A stretch of DNA of 52,312 bases from JAVEDQ01 sp035468175 (GTDB taxonomy: Bacteria; Actinomycetota; Actinomycetes; Frankiales; Frankiaceae): the NCBI GenBank assembly GCA_035468175.1, contig DATITC010000045.1:1-52312 (forward strand). Reading direction: 5' to 3'. Made by a program: the position numbers and the translations under genes. Shown here piece after piece: positions 24,219 through 32,481 of this stretch. The notes below the pieces were generated by a model. The model did no database searches and was not told the origin of the DNA. It was given only the letters and a program-made list of their open reading frames with translations. Position 1 is the first letter of the stretch; every line of letters starts with the position of its first letter.

Positions 24219-25361
24219 CTAGGCGGAGGGGCCGCCGTAGAAGAAGTAGCTTCCCCAGTTCCCGCCGTTCGCGGTGTAGGCCATGTCGTAATTGCCGGCC
24301 GCGCCGGAGGACGTGTCGGTCGACGTGCCCAGACTCGCCGCGTTGGCCATGCCGCCGTTGCGGTCGGTCTGCAGGCGCATCAGGCGCTGGTAGGCGGCCC
24401 GGGTCCACCCGGCTTCGGCCTTGTGGCCGCTGCCCATCTGGTCGGTGGTCGTCTGCGGGTTGCTGGCCGAGCTGTAGACCTCGCCGCCGAAGCCGTTCCA
24501 GGAGACGTGGTCGCCGATCCCGCCACCGAACAGGCCGCCGGGGTAGTAGCCGAGCCAGATGTTCTGCAGAGCGAACCACCAGTTGCCCTGCCACAGCTGG
24601 AACTTGATGGAGACTTCGAGCTGCCCGCCCCCGTAGGTGCTCGTTCCGTTGATCTTCACCCCCGGATGCAGGTTGGCGTCGTACTGCACCCACCCCTTGT
24701 GCAGCTGGTTGTAGCCGCCGACGTTGTCGGCGTCCGAGGTGTAGCCGTTCGCCGTGAAGTAGGTGAAGACGTGCGCGACCGTGTCCCCGTTGAGGGCGCG
24801 GTCGATGGTCCAGCCGGCTTCGACCGACTGAGCCTGCGGCTTGTCGTAGTTCTGCAGCCACACCTGGGAGATCGAGTGGTCGTCTCCCGGCCCGCCGACC
24901 GTTGGGTTCCAGACGTTCAGGGTGGTGTCGAGTCCGTAGGTCGTGGTGGATTGACTCGCGGTGCAGTGGAAGTACCGAAACGGGTTCGGATCGGTCGTCT
25001 CGTCCCGGAGGTCGAGGATGCCGTGGGCGCGCTGCCGGTTGACCAGGATTCCGCCCTTCTTCGGCCCGACCGCGAGTGCCTCTGCGTGGGGCCGCAGAAT
25101 CGGAACCGTCCCCGTCGGCCCGCGCTCGCCGACCGCGAGATCGTGCATCTCGAAGGAGACGCCGTGGGTCTGCCGTTCCGGGTCGCGCTGACCCGAGGGC
25201 AACAGGGCCGGCGGAGGCGTGGCGATCTCGCCATCCGTCGTCTGACTTTCGATCGGCACCCAGTCGAGCGTCTTGCCCGAAGGGGTCCGGGTCGTGGCGA
25301 CGATGGTGAGCCGCCGCTGACGCTGTGCCAACAGGGATTCGAGTCCGGTCTGGGTGGACAC
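24219..25361 (-). CDS. Neprosin-family prolyl endopeptidase (glutamic peptidase)
   Basis: Encodes 380 residues. The N-terminal part has TPSGKTLDWVPIESQ and IATPPP, seen in neprosin-family activation-peptide regions. The C-terminal neprosin domain (~160-335) shows SQVWLQNYD, SVEAGWTID, VFTYFTANGY, YNQLHKGWVQ, GYYPGGLF, FGGEVYSS and TDQMGSGH. The two glutamates expected for this peptidase family are Glu181 (VEAGW) and Glu294 (GGEV), 113 residues apart, close to the 109 between Glu188 and Glu297 of plant neprosin. GTG 25361 follows GGAGG at 4 nt. No signal peptide is visible, which is unusual for this normally secreted family. Confidence 0.8.
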   Translation of the reverse strand: MSTQTGLESLLAQRQRRLTIVATTRTPSGKTLDWVPIESQTTDGEIATPPPALLPSGQRDPERQTHGVSFEMHDLAVGERGPTGTVPILRPHAEALAVGPKKGGILVNRQRAHGILDLRDETTDPNPFRYFHCTASQSTTTYGLDTTLNVWNPTVGGPGDDHSISQVWLQNYDKPQAQSVEAGWTIDRALNGDTVAHVFTYFTANGYTSDADNVGGYNQLHKGWVQYDANLHPGVKINGTSTYGGGQLEVSIKFQLWQGNWWFALQNIWLGYYPGGLFGGGIGDHVSWNGFGGEVYSSASNPQTTTDQMGSGHKAEAGWTRAAYQRLMRLQTDRNGGMANAASLGTSTDTSSGAAGNYDMAYTANGGNWGSYFFYGGPSA

Positions 25362-25493
25362 GGGGCCTCCGAAAAGTGCGCAGGAGCGGCCTGCGGGCCG
25401 GCGTTCCCAGTCGTTCCTGGGATTTCGCGGGCGCAGAATAGGCCCTGCCGTATGCCCGAACAAGGCACTTCGGCTCAATCATTCAGCCGAGCG

Positions 25494-25985
25494 TCAGTCC
25501 AGGCAGAACTCGTTGCCCTCGGGGTCGGTCAGCACGATGTGGCCGGCGCTCATCGGGGGAGCGGGCTCGTAGCGCTGTATCCGGGCTGCTCCCAGCGCGA
25601 CGAGCCGGTCGCACTCGACCTCCAGCGCCGCCATCCGCTCGTCTCCCTGCAGCCCGGGAGCTGCACGAACGTCGAGGTGAACGCGGTACTTGTCGGCGCG
25701 GTTCTTGGCGGCGCGGTTCTCGGCGGCGCTGTCCTCCGGCACCTGCTGGAAGAACAGCCGGGGGCCGAGCCCGTCTGGATCCTCGATGGCCGATCTCGTG
25801 TTGCGCTGCTCCTCTGGCACGCCGGCCTGCGCAAGGAAGTCATCCCACGCGGCCAGCGGATCGGTGTCCTCGGGCAGGTCGACTCCGGGCGGTGCCGGAT
25901 GGACGTAGCCCAGGACATCGCGCCAGAAGGTCGACAGTGCCCGCGGGTCGTGGGCGTCGAAGGTGATCTGGACGGTGCGGCTCAT
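25494..25985 (-). CDS. VOC (glyoxalase/bleomycin resistance) family protein
   Basis: Encodes 163 residues. It has the common actinobacterial VOC layout: VQITFDAHDPRALSTFWRDVLGY at the start, a LFFQQVPE strand, YRVHLDVR in the middle and VLTDPEGNEFCLD at the end, which usually supplies a metal-ligand Glu. ATG 25985 follows GGGAG. A 15-bp tandem repeat inside the gene (25694-25723) inserts ENRAAKNRADK just before the conserved YRVHLDV strand; related proteins have one KNR at this point. The substrate is unknown. Confidence 0.85.
   Translation of the reverse strand: MSRTVQITFDAHDPRALSTFWRDVLGYVHPAPPGVDLPEDTDPLAAWDDFLAQAGVPEEQRNTRSAIEDPDGLGPRLFFQQVPEDSAAENRAAKNRADKYRVHLDVRAAPGLQGDERMAALEVECDRLVALGAARIQRYEPAPPMSAGHIVLTDPEGNEFCLD
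25694..25723 (-). repeat. 15-bp tandem duplication inside the VOC gene
   Basis: Plus-strand unit CGGCGCGGTTCTTGG (25694-25708) is followed by the same unit with one mismatch (25709-25723), and a further degenerate copy lies just to the left. It encodes repeated NRAA(K/E) units and lengthens a loop. Confidence 0.85.
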
Positions 25986-26176
25986 CGGGTGGCTCCCTTG
26001 CGTCGGCTGGGAAGTGCGGGCGAGTGATCGCAATGAAGATCGCCACACGACGATGACGCGTGGCCTTGGCCGGTCCGGCTCGCGCAGCGTTGATCCATTA
26101 CAGGCCTCGCTCGGGTTGCCGCTGCCCCGATCCGTGCGCACACTGACGCCGCCTTCGACAGGATCGAGGAACCGGC

Positions 26177-26578
26177 ATGAATTGGTCCTGGCACGCGCTC
26201 TGGATCGCCCTCGTCCTGATCCCCGTGACAATCATCTGGGTGGGCTGCGTCTTCGACATCTTCCGCCGGGACGACCTGCACCCGGTGAGTCAGATCCTGT
26301 GGCTGCTGGCCGTACTCGTGCTGCCGGTGTTCGGTGGCCTCGTTTACCTGGTCGCGCGTCCGCGGCACGCCGGCTCCTTCGCCCAGGAGGCTCCGGGCGG
26401 TCGTTCCCTCAGTCAACAGCTCAACGACCTCGACCGGCTGCACAGCACGGGTGCGATCAGCGACCGGGAATTCCAGCTCGCCAAGCAGGACGCCTTGGCG
26501 AAGGTGCCGACGCCGCGCGGCGCGGCGGCATACTCCACCGACACGGCTACGGTGCAAGGAGCCGGTTCGAGCCGCTGA
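26177..26578 (+). CDS. Membrane protein with PLDc_N-like and SHOCT domains
   Basis: Encodes 133 residues. Two membrane segments cover about residues 8-28 and 38-60 with the PLDc_N-like pattern DIFRRDDLHPVSQILWLLAVLVLPVFGGLVYLVARP (read across ~37 residues). The C-terminal part contains a SHOCT helix pair: LNDLDRLHSTGAISDREFQLAKQDAL. SHOCT modules are found at the ends of small bacterial membrane proteins; the role is unknown. The AsnB-type gene begins 14 nt later. Confidence 0.8.
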   Translation: MNWSWHALWIALVLIPVTIIWVGCVFDIFRRDDLHPVSQILWLLAVLVLPVFGGLVYLVARPRHAGSFAQEAPGGRSLSQQLNDLDRLHSTGAISDREFQLAKQDALAKVPTPRGAAAYSTDTATVQGAGSSR

Positions 26579-26592
26579 GGAGGCGTGATCGA

Positions 26593-28101
26593 ATGTGCGG
26601 CATCGTGGTCGATTTCCAGGCGGGCGCCGCCGAACCCGATCCGGAGATGGGGCCACGCATGCTGGCCCGCGTTCGGGCCCGGGGGCCCGACGGGTCCGGC
26701 TCGGCAACTGTCCGGGGCACCTGGCTGGGCCACACCCGGCTGTCCATCGTGGACGTGGTCGGCGGTAAGCAGCCTCTCCGCGACGTGGCTGGACAGCATT
26801 GGCTGGTCTGCAACGGCGAGATCTACAACCACGAGGACCTGCGCCGGCAGCTTCCGCGCTTCTTCGGCACCGGCTCCGACAGCGAGGCGGCCCTTGCGGT
26901 CCTCGATGCCCGCGGACTGGCCGGGATCGCGGACCTCCGCGGAATGTTCGCCTTCTGCATCGCCGATGACCACGGTGGCCTGGTGGCCGCCCGGGATCCC
27001 GTCGGCATCAAGCCGCTGTACTGGGCCCGCCGCGGCAACCGGGTCCTTTTCGCGTCCGAGCTCGGTGCCTTCGACGCCGGCTGGCGCGCCGACGTCGAGG
27101 CGTTCCCGCCGGCTCACTACTGGACGTCGGACACGGGGCTGACCCGGTTCGCCGAACTGGAGAACGACGAGCCGGACTATGCCAGCCGCGACGAGGCGCG
27201 CGCGGCCGTGTCCACGGCGCTGACCGACGCGGTCCGCCGTCAGCTGATGAGCGACGATGACGTGGGGGTGGGCGTCTTTCTTTCCGGCGGACTGGACTCC
27301 AATCTGATCGCCGCCGTCGCAGCGGTGAGCGCCAGGGAAGCCGGGACGCGGCTGCACACGTTCACCGCCGGCGTCGAGGGGAGCCCTGACCTGCTCGCGG
27401 CGCGAGACGTCGCCGCCTATTTGCAGACGGAGCACCACGAGCGGATCTACACCGCGCAGGAGGCGATCGATGCACTGCCCGAGGTGGTGGAGTCCATCGA
27501 GTCGTACGAACCGTCGCTGGTGCGCAGCGCGGTCCCCAATTACCTGCTCGCGCAGCTGGCTGTCGAGCACGTCAAGGTGGTCCTCACCGGCGAGGGTGCC
27601 GACGAGCTGTTCGCCGGCTATGACCACCTGCGCGAAATCAGCGACCCGGACGAGTTGCGCTCCGAACTGGTCCGCAGCGTGGAAGGGCTGCACAACCTCA
27701 ACCTGCAGCGATGCGACCGGGTAACGATGGCGCACGGGCTGGAAGCACGGGTGCCGTTCCTCGACCTGGACATGATCCACGTCGCGCAGCGGGTGCCCAT
27801 CGCCTGGAAGCTCCCGGGTGCGGAGGGGCAGGAGAAGCGGTTGTTGCGGGAAGCCTTCGCCGGCCAGCTCCCGCCAGAATTCCTCTCCCGCCCGAAAGCC
27901 CAGTTCGGGGACGGCAGTGGGACCACCGCGGTGATGTCCGAGGCGGCCGGCCAGCTCGCGCCGGACCTCGACTGGCGAAGTGCCCGCGTATCCGGGCTGC
28001 CGCGTCCACGCAGCCGCGAGGAGCTCGGCTATCAGCGGATCTTCGCCAGCCGGCTGGCCGGCATCCACCCGAGCGTGCTGGGCCGGTTCGCCACAGGCTG
28101 A
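26593..28101 (+). CDS. asnB: AsnB-type glutamine-dependent amidotransferase (asparagine synthase-like)
   Basis: Encodes 502 residues. The N-terminal glutaminase has Cys2 as nucleophile after Met removal (MCGIV), RGPDG (30-34), LGHTRLSIVD, NGEIYNH (74-80) and GSDSE (94-98). The synthetase domain has the ATP-pyrophosphatase loop SGGLDS (231-236) and LTGEGADELFAGY. All key motifs are intact. It would make asparagine or another amide from a carboxylate, ATP and glutamine. At 502 residues it is shorter than E. coli AsnB (554). It follows the SHOCT gene at 14 nt, with GAGGAGG about 10 nt before the ATG. No peptide-maturation genes are adjacent, so a lasso-cyclase role is unlikely. Confidence 0.88.
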   Translation: MCGIVVDFQAGAAEPDPEMGPRMLARVRARGPDGSGSATVRGTWLGHTRLSIVDVVGGKQPLRDVAGQHWLVCNGEIYNHEDLRRQLPRFFGTGSDSEAALAVLDARGLAGIADLRGMFAFCIADDHGGLVAARDPVGIKPLYWARRGNRVLFASELGAFDAGWRADVEAFPPAHYWTSDTGLTRFAELENDEPDYASRDEARAAVSTALTDAVRRQLMSDDDVGVGVFLSGGLDSNLIAAVAAVSAREAGTRLHTFTAGVEGSPDLLAARDVAAYLQTEHHERIYTAQEAIDALPEVVESIESYEPSLVRSAVPNYLLAQLAVEHVKVVLTGEGADELFAGYDHLREISDPDELRSELVRSVEGLHNLNLQRCDRVTMAHGLEARVPFLDLDMIHVAQRVPIAWKLPGAEGQEKRLLREAFAGQLPPEFLSRPKAQFGDGSGTTAVMSEAAGQLAPDLDWRSARVSGLPRPRSREELGYQRIFASRLAGIHPSVLGRFATG

Positions 28102-28109
28102 GTCCCCAG

Positions 28110-29936
28110 TCACAGCGCGGTGAGCACCACGATGCCACCGAGCAGCGCTGCGCCGACGATCTGCCAGGCGATGTAGTCGCCCACGTGCCCGCTGTGCAGT
28201 CCCCGGACGATCCGCAGCGGCGCCGCGAGCCTGGACTCCATCGCCCGGCCGACGCCGCGCACGGCCGCCACCGCCACCACCACGGCGAGGGCGGGTGCGA
28301 TGAGCCCGATCAGCACGCGCTCGACCGTCCATCCCTCGACGTGCTCGACGGGCAACGGTGCGGGGGCGACTCCGTCCAGGACCTCACCGGCGAAGCCGGG
28401 CCGGTCCATGAGAACCGCACCGGCGTGGGCGGCCCAGTTGCGCAGGGCCGGGACGAGGCCGATGACCAGCGCACCGACCAGGAGCAGGATCACGGGAACG
28501 AGCATGGTGGCGGACAGCCGCTCACCGGGGTGTGGACCGCCGGTTTCCCGCGCACGATCGGCGGGCTCTTCGGAGTGCCGGGAGCTCTGGTCCTCCGGTG
28601 CGGGGCGACCGACTCCGAGGAACACCCGCGCCCACATCCGCAGTACTGCCGATCCGGTCAGCGCGCCGATGGTGGTACCGATGACGGGCAGCCAATGTGC
28701 GCCGGCAGCGTGTTCGGTGATGGTCTTGCCGAGCCCGGTGCCGAACGGGGGGAGGCCGGCCAGGCCCAGCCCGCCGAGGACCACCAACCCGCCGGTGATC
28801 TCCAGGTTGCGTCCCTTGCCGTGCAACACGTGCTCGCTGATGCTCGCGTACCGGTGCAGCAGGATCCCGACCAGGCAGAACAGGGCGCCCTCGACGCCGG
28901 CGTGTCCGAGCGCGTCGACGGTGGTGCCGGCCAACCCCGCGGGCGCGACCGCGCCGACCCCGACCAGGAACAGTCCGCCGTGGGCGACGGTCGCGAAGGC
29001 GAGCATCCGCTTGAGATGGTGCTGCAGCACGGACATGACGCCCCCGACCAACCCCGTGAGGACGCCGATCCCGATCAGCGGACCGCGGATGGTGTCCGGG
29101 GTCAGGCTGCCGGAGAACACCGTCCAGTACACGCGGGCCACGGCGACCGAGGCGAGAGCCAGCAGCGAGCAGGACAGCATCACGCAGACCGGCGTCGGGG
29201 CGACGGCCTCAGCGTCCGCGGTCCAGAAGTGGAATGGCACCACGGCGGACTTGACCAGCAAGCCGCCGATCACCAGGACGAACGCGGCGACGACCAGCAC
29301 GTCCGGCGGGCGGGCAGCCAGCGCACGGCCGATCGGGGCCAACCCCAGCGCATCCGTCCGCGCGTACAGCAACGAGATGCCGGTGAGGATGAACACGCCG
29401 GCCACCGTCGTCGTCGCGCCGAAGGTGAGCGCGCCCTGCGAGGGCTGGTCCTGGGCGGTCAGGTAGCCGGTCAGCGCGTAGGCCGTCGTGCTCGTCAGCT
29501 CGAAGAAGATGAACAGCGAGAACAGGTCGCCGGTGACCGAAAAGCCGACCAGCCCCGCCAGCAGCAGCAACATCAGCGCGTGGAACGCCGGCCCGCTGAC
29601 CGTGAAGTGATGCCACGAGTAGACGAGGACGAGCGTCATCAGCACGGCGGACAGCAGGGCCATCGCTGCACCCAGCGGGTCGACCGCCAGCACGATGCCG
29701 ACGCTGAATCCCTGCCCCGGCGGACCGGTGGGGGTCCAGTTGCCCAGCCAGGTCACGACGCGTGAGCTGGGTGAGTCCTGCACCTCGAGGAGAAGCAGCA
29801 GCGTCAGCACCGTTGTCGCGAGCGCCGCGGCGAGGGCACCGATATCCAGCAGCACCCGCGGGATCCACCGACCGATACCGGTGAGGATGGCTCCCGCGCC
29901 GAGTGGGACGACGATCGCCGCGACCGTGACGACCAT
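28110..29936 (-). CDS. mnhD: Mrp/Mnh antiporter subunit D (NuoN/NuoL-like proton channel)
   Basis: Encodes 608 residues with about 14 or more membrane segments, the proton_antipo_M family. Conserved elements include FFELTSTTAYALTGY with a membrane Glu and LLVKSAVVPFHFWTADAEAVAPTPV with a key Lys, plus HHLKRMLAFATVAH. It is the only large NuoL/M/N-type subunit in this operon. It is the last gene of the seven-gene run and follows the MnhC gene by 2 nt. An insertion with acidic and charged residues (~residues 435-475) precedes the last membrane part. Confidence 0.9.
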   Translation of the reverse strand: MVVTVAAIVVPLGAGAILTGIGRWIPRVLLDIGALAAALATTVLTLLLLLEVQDSPSSRVVTWLGNWTPTGPPGQGFSVGIVLAVDPLGAAMALLSAVLMTLVLVYSWHHFTVSGPAFHALMLLLLAGLVGFSVTGDLFSLFIFFELTSTTAYALTGYLTAQDQPSQGALTFGATTTVAGVFILTGISLLYARTDALGLAPIGRALAARPPDVLVVAAFVLVIGGLLVKSAVVPFHFWTADAEAVAPTPVCVMLSCSLLALASVAVARVYWTVFSGSLTPDTIRGPLIGIGVLTGLVGGVMSVLQHHLKRMLAFATVAHGGLFLVGVGAVAPAGLAGTTVDALGHAGVEGALFCLVGILLHRYASISEHVLHGKGRNLEITGGLVVLGGLGLAGLPPFGTGLGKTITEHAAGAHWLPVIGTTIGALTGSAVLRMWARVFLGVGRPAPEDQSSRHSEEPADRARETGGPHPGERLSATMLVPVILLLVGALVIGLVPALRNWAAHAGAVLMDRPGFAGEVLDGVAPAPLPVEHVEGWTVERVLIGLIAPALAVVVAVAAVRGVGRAMESRLAAPLRIVRGLHSGHVGDYIAWQIVGAALLGGIVVLTAL

Positions 29937-29938
29937 GC

Positions 29939-30283
29939 TCAGCCGCCGAGTTCGGTCAGCGCGTCCGGATCGCGGCTGCCCGAACTCTGGTGCACCTTGA
30001 CGGCGAGGGCCAGCAGCAGCGACAGGACCGTGGCCCCGACGACGACGTCGGTGAGGCACAGCGCCTGGACGATGGGGTCGACCGTGCGGGTACCGGGATC
30101 GACGTCCGCGAACACCGGCGCGCTGCCACCACGCCGCCAGCCGATGCCCAGCAGCAGCACGTACGTGCCGGACTGGGCCACGGATAGAGCCACGATGGTG
30201 CGGATGAGGTCGCGGCTGATCACGGCTCCGGCAAGCCCGGCGAGGAGCAGGAAGGCCGCGACCAGGTACGGGAGGATGGTCAC
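29939..30283 (-). CDS. mnhC: Mrp/Mnh antiporter subunit C (NuoK-like)
   Basis: Encodes 114 residues with three membrane segments. The pattern ISRDLIRTIVALSVAQSGTYVLLLGIGW and the segment DPIVQALCLTDVVVGATVLSLLLALAVKVH are typical of MrpC/NuoK proteins, including the DP-QAL-LT motif after the periplasmic loop. Its start overlaps the MnhB stop by 4 bases. Confidence 0.9.
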   Translation of the reverse strand: MTILPYLVAAFLLLAGLAGAVISRDLIRTIVALSVAQSGTYVLLLGIGWRRGGSAPVFADVDPGTRTVDPIVQALCLTDVVVGATVLSLLLALAVKVHQSSGSRDPDALTELGG

Positions 30284-31038
30284 GTGCCCGCTCCCGAGCT
30301 GGAGGCGCTCGACTGCGAGCCGAGTGCCTGCTCGAGGAACTCGCCGAGCAGCAGGATCATGCCGCTTCCCACCTCGATGCCGATCGCGACGCTCAGCAGA
30401 TCGACGGTGCCGGCGGAGAACAGCGTGTTGAACGTGCCGAGCGGCAGGGTGTTCTGCAGGAACGCGCCGCCCATGGCGACGCCGACCAGTCCCACCACGA
30501 TGTAGCCGAACGCTCCGACGACGTCGTCCACGTCCACCAACGGAAGGGGCCGGACGCGGCGCAGCGCCTTGTAGTCGCCGGCGAGGAACAGCAGATGGAT
30601 GCCGGTCGCGAGGATGACCCCGCCCTGGAATCCACCGCCGATGGACAGGTGGCCGGTGGCCACGACGTAGAAGCCGACCAGCACCACCACCGGGAGCAGC
30701 AGCACGCCGAGTGCGCGCACCGCGTCCAACGGCTCCGGGGCGTCGGACACCTCCACCTGCTTGTCGCCGGGGGTGGGGCGCAGCAGCACGATTGCACCGA
30801 GCACCGAGGCGAAGAGCAGGAACTCCTCCCCGAGGGTGTCGAAGCCGCGCTGGTCGAAGTTGATCGAGGAGATGACGTTGGGGGTGTTCTGGCGTTGGAC
30901 CGAGATCTGGCTCGCCGCGTCTCCGTAGGGGTGGGACTCGCGGCCGCTGGGCGGCGCGGCCAGCAGCGCCGCGACGAGCAGGGCTCCGAACCCCAGCAAA
31001 CCGACGACCAGCAGCCCGGTCCGCACCTGACGGGTCAT
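30280..31038 (-). CDS. mnhB: Mrp/Mnh antiporter subunit B with N-terminal MbhE-like (MrpA C-terminal) domain
   Basis: Encodes 252 residues, about 100 more than a plain MnhB. The N-terminal half contains NVISSINFDQRGFDTLGEE, which matches the C-terminal end of MrpA and MbhE (pattern NVV-V---D-RG-DTLGE). The C-terminal half is a standard MnhB domain: LLLPVVVLVGFYVVATGHLSIGGGFQGGVILATG. The ATG overlaps the DUF4040 gene stop by 4 bases. So the MrpA C-terminal piece is fused to MnhB. Confidence 0.88.
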   Translation of the reverse strand: MTRQVRTGLLVVGLLGFGALLVAALLAAPPSGRESHPYGDAASQISVQRQNTPNVISSINFDQRGFDTLGEEFLLFASVLGAIVLLRPTPGDKQVEVSDAPEPLDAVRALGVLLLPVVVLVGFYVVATGHLSIGGGFQGGVILATGIHLLFLAGDYKALRRVRPLPLVDVDDVVGAFGYIVVGLVGVAMGGAFLQNTLPLGTFNTLFSAGTVDLLSVAIGIEVGSGMILLLGEFLEQALGSQSSASSSGAGT

Positions 31039-31349
31039 TCCGGATCCGTCGGGTCGCGGTCGGCAGCCTCGCTGCCGGCCTCCTGCAACCGGGGGCGGGT
31101 GTTGCCGGCCGGCTCCATCCGGCTGCGGGTCTTGGCCAGGGCCAGCAGCACCATCAGCGGTACGACCGCGGCACCGACGCCGAGCTGCGCCAGCGCCACG
31201 TCCGGCGCCCCGAACGCGGCGAACGCGACGGTGAGTACCAGTCCGTGCACGCTGAGCACGACCGCCTGCGCCAGGGGCGACTTCGTCGCGAGCACGACGG
31301 CGCCACTGCAGGCGACCAGTACCAGGACCACGGCGAGCAGGAGGGTCAC
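31035..31349 (-). CDS. DUF4040/MbhD-like subunit (MrpA C-terminal module)
   Basis: Encodes 104 residues with three membrane segments. The motif AFAAFGAPDVALAQLGVGAAVVPLMVLLAL matches DUF4040, which in classical MrpA lies near the C-terminus and in archaeal hydrogenases is the separate subunit MbhD. The last ~30 residues are charged. Start and stop overlap its neighbours by 4 bases each, showing a tightly coupled operon. Confidence 0.85.
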   Translation of the reverse strand: MTLLLAVVLVLVACSGAVVLATKSPLAQAVVLSVHGLVLTVAFAAFGAPDVALAQLGVGAAVVPLMVLLALAKTRSRMEPAGNTRPRLQEAGSEAADRDPTDPE

Positions 31350-31690
31350 GGCGCCGTCCGCTCATCCTGCGCGAGGACGAACTCCGGCGGCGGGTCATCG
31401 CTGTTCAGAGCGGTGCGCGAGGTGACCGTGGCGGCGACGGGGCCGGTGACGAGCAGGATGAGCGCGGTGATCAACACCTTCCCGGCGCTGCGGCCGATGC
31501 CTTCGTCGACGGCGATACCGAGGCAGACCAGCGGCGCCCCTAGCGTCCCGGCCGGGGCGAGGCCGTGCAGCTGTGCGGGCAGCCCCGGTAGCCGGAGCAC
31601 GGCGACGCAGCTGATCAGGACCGTCACGGTCCCGAGCGTCAGCAGCACGGCGACGACGACCCCCCGGATGCTGTCCAGCGGTGCGGTCAC
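31346..31690 (-). CDS. mnhG: Mrp/Mnh antiporter subunit G
   Basis: Encodes 114 residues with three membrane segments. MnhG/PhaG pattern: VVVAVLLTLGTVTVLISCVAVLRLPGLPAQLHGLAPAGTLG, including the LRLP and H-LAPAGTLG signature. GTG 31690 overlaps the stop of MnhF by 4 bases. Confidence 0.9.
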   Translation of the reverse strand: MTAPLDSIRGVVVAVLLTLGTVTVLISCVAVLRLPGLPAQLHGLAPAGTLGAPLVCLGIAVDEGIGRSAGKVLITALILLVTGPVAATVTSRTALNSDDPPPEFVLAQDERTAP

Positions 31691-31941
31691 GGCAGCCGCT
31701 GGACGAAGCGGAGGAAGACCAAGGAACCGGCGAACGACAGCAGGGACAGCACCAGCCCGAGGTCGAGGTAGATCGAGCGACTGATGCCGTCGGCGATGAG
31801 CAACAGCACCAACGCGACGACCGTGCCGGCGAGCTGCAGGCCGACGAGTCGGGACAGCACGCTCCCGACGGCGGTGCGGGCCAGGCACAGCGGTAGGCCG
31901 ACGGCGGTCAGCACGATCGCCGCAACCACGGCGGCGTTCAC
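31687..31941 (-). CDS. mnhF: Mrp/Mnh antiporter subunit F
   Basis: Encodes 84 residues with three membrane segments: start VVAAIVLTAVGLPLCLARTAVG, then RLVGLQLAGTVVALVLLLI and DLGLVLSLLSFAGSLVFLRF. This is the small MrpF/MnhF fold. GTG 31941 overlaps the MnhE stop by 4 bases. Confidence 0.88.
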   Translation of the reverse strand: MNAAVVAAIVLTAVGLPLCLARTAVGSVLSRLVGLQLAGTVVALVLLLIADGISRSIYLDLGLVLSLLSFAGSLVFLRFVQRLP

Positions 31942-32399
31942 CGGGCGACCTCGGCCGACAGCTTCTGGTCGGAGCCCGGGAGCTCGTGCAGGAGCAGGCG
32001 GTCCTCGTGCACGTTGACCACGTAGCTGCCGGGGGCGAGTCCCAGGACGATGACAGCGAGGGCCCGCCGTCCGGCGGCTTGTCGCGGTCCCTCCCGCGGC
32101 AGCCGGACCTCGCGCAGGCTGCCGCCGGCACGCACGGAAGCCGGCTGGAACAGCAGGCGGGTCAGACGCAGCGTGTCGGTGACGGTGCTCGGGATCGCCG
32201 GCAGGAACCACCGCAGCCACCGCGGGTCGATCGCGTAGCGCTGCTCGAGCGTGGCGTGGGCGAGCAGGGCTGCGAGCGCGGCAACCGCAGCGCAGGCGAG
32301 TCCGGTGACGACGTAGGCGACATCGGTACTGCTGACCAGCTCCAGCCAGAGGACGAAGAGCAGCACCCACCAGATTCCGAACCGGCGGGCGGCATGCAC
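31938..32399 (-). CDS. mnhE: Mrp/Mnh antiporter subunit E
   Basis: Encodes 153 residues. Two to three hydrophobic segments in the first 60 residues, then a cytoplasmic part with LVIVLGLAPGSYVVNV-type sequence (here ALAVIVLGLAPGSYVVNVHEDRLLLHELP), the hallmark of MnhE. It is the first gene of the operon. The gene for the GAF regulator ends 82 bases upstream in the same direction, so either a short promoter lies in the gap or some read-through occurs. Confidence 0.88.
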   Translation of the reverse strand: MHAARRFGIWWVLLFVLWLELVSSTDVAYVVTGLACAAVAALAALLAHATLEQRYAIDPRWLRWFLPAIPSTVTDTLRLTRLLFQPASVRAGGSLREVRLPREGPRQAAGRRALAVIVLGLAPGSYVVNVHEDRLLLHELPGSDQKLSAEVAR

Positions 32400-32481
32400 A
32401 GGCGCACTGTCGCAACCGTGCCCGACCAGTGCGAGGCGACGCGCCGCGCCCGGCGCCAGCAGGTCGGCGGGACCTCAGCGG

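Noticed and set aside
22334..24607. Long plus-strand open frames over the ThDP enzyme
   Set aside because: They have no domain pattern, and the minus-strand gene has ThDP and Glu48 motifs intact.
26593..28101. Lasso-peptide cyclase instead of asparagine synthase
   Set aside because: No precursor, B1/B2 protease or exporter genes are adjacent, and the N-terminal glutaminase motifs are complete. The HPr-kinase-like gene lies 24 kb away.
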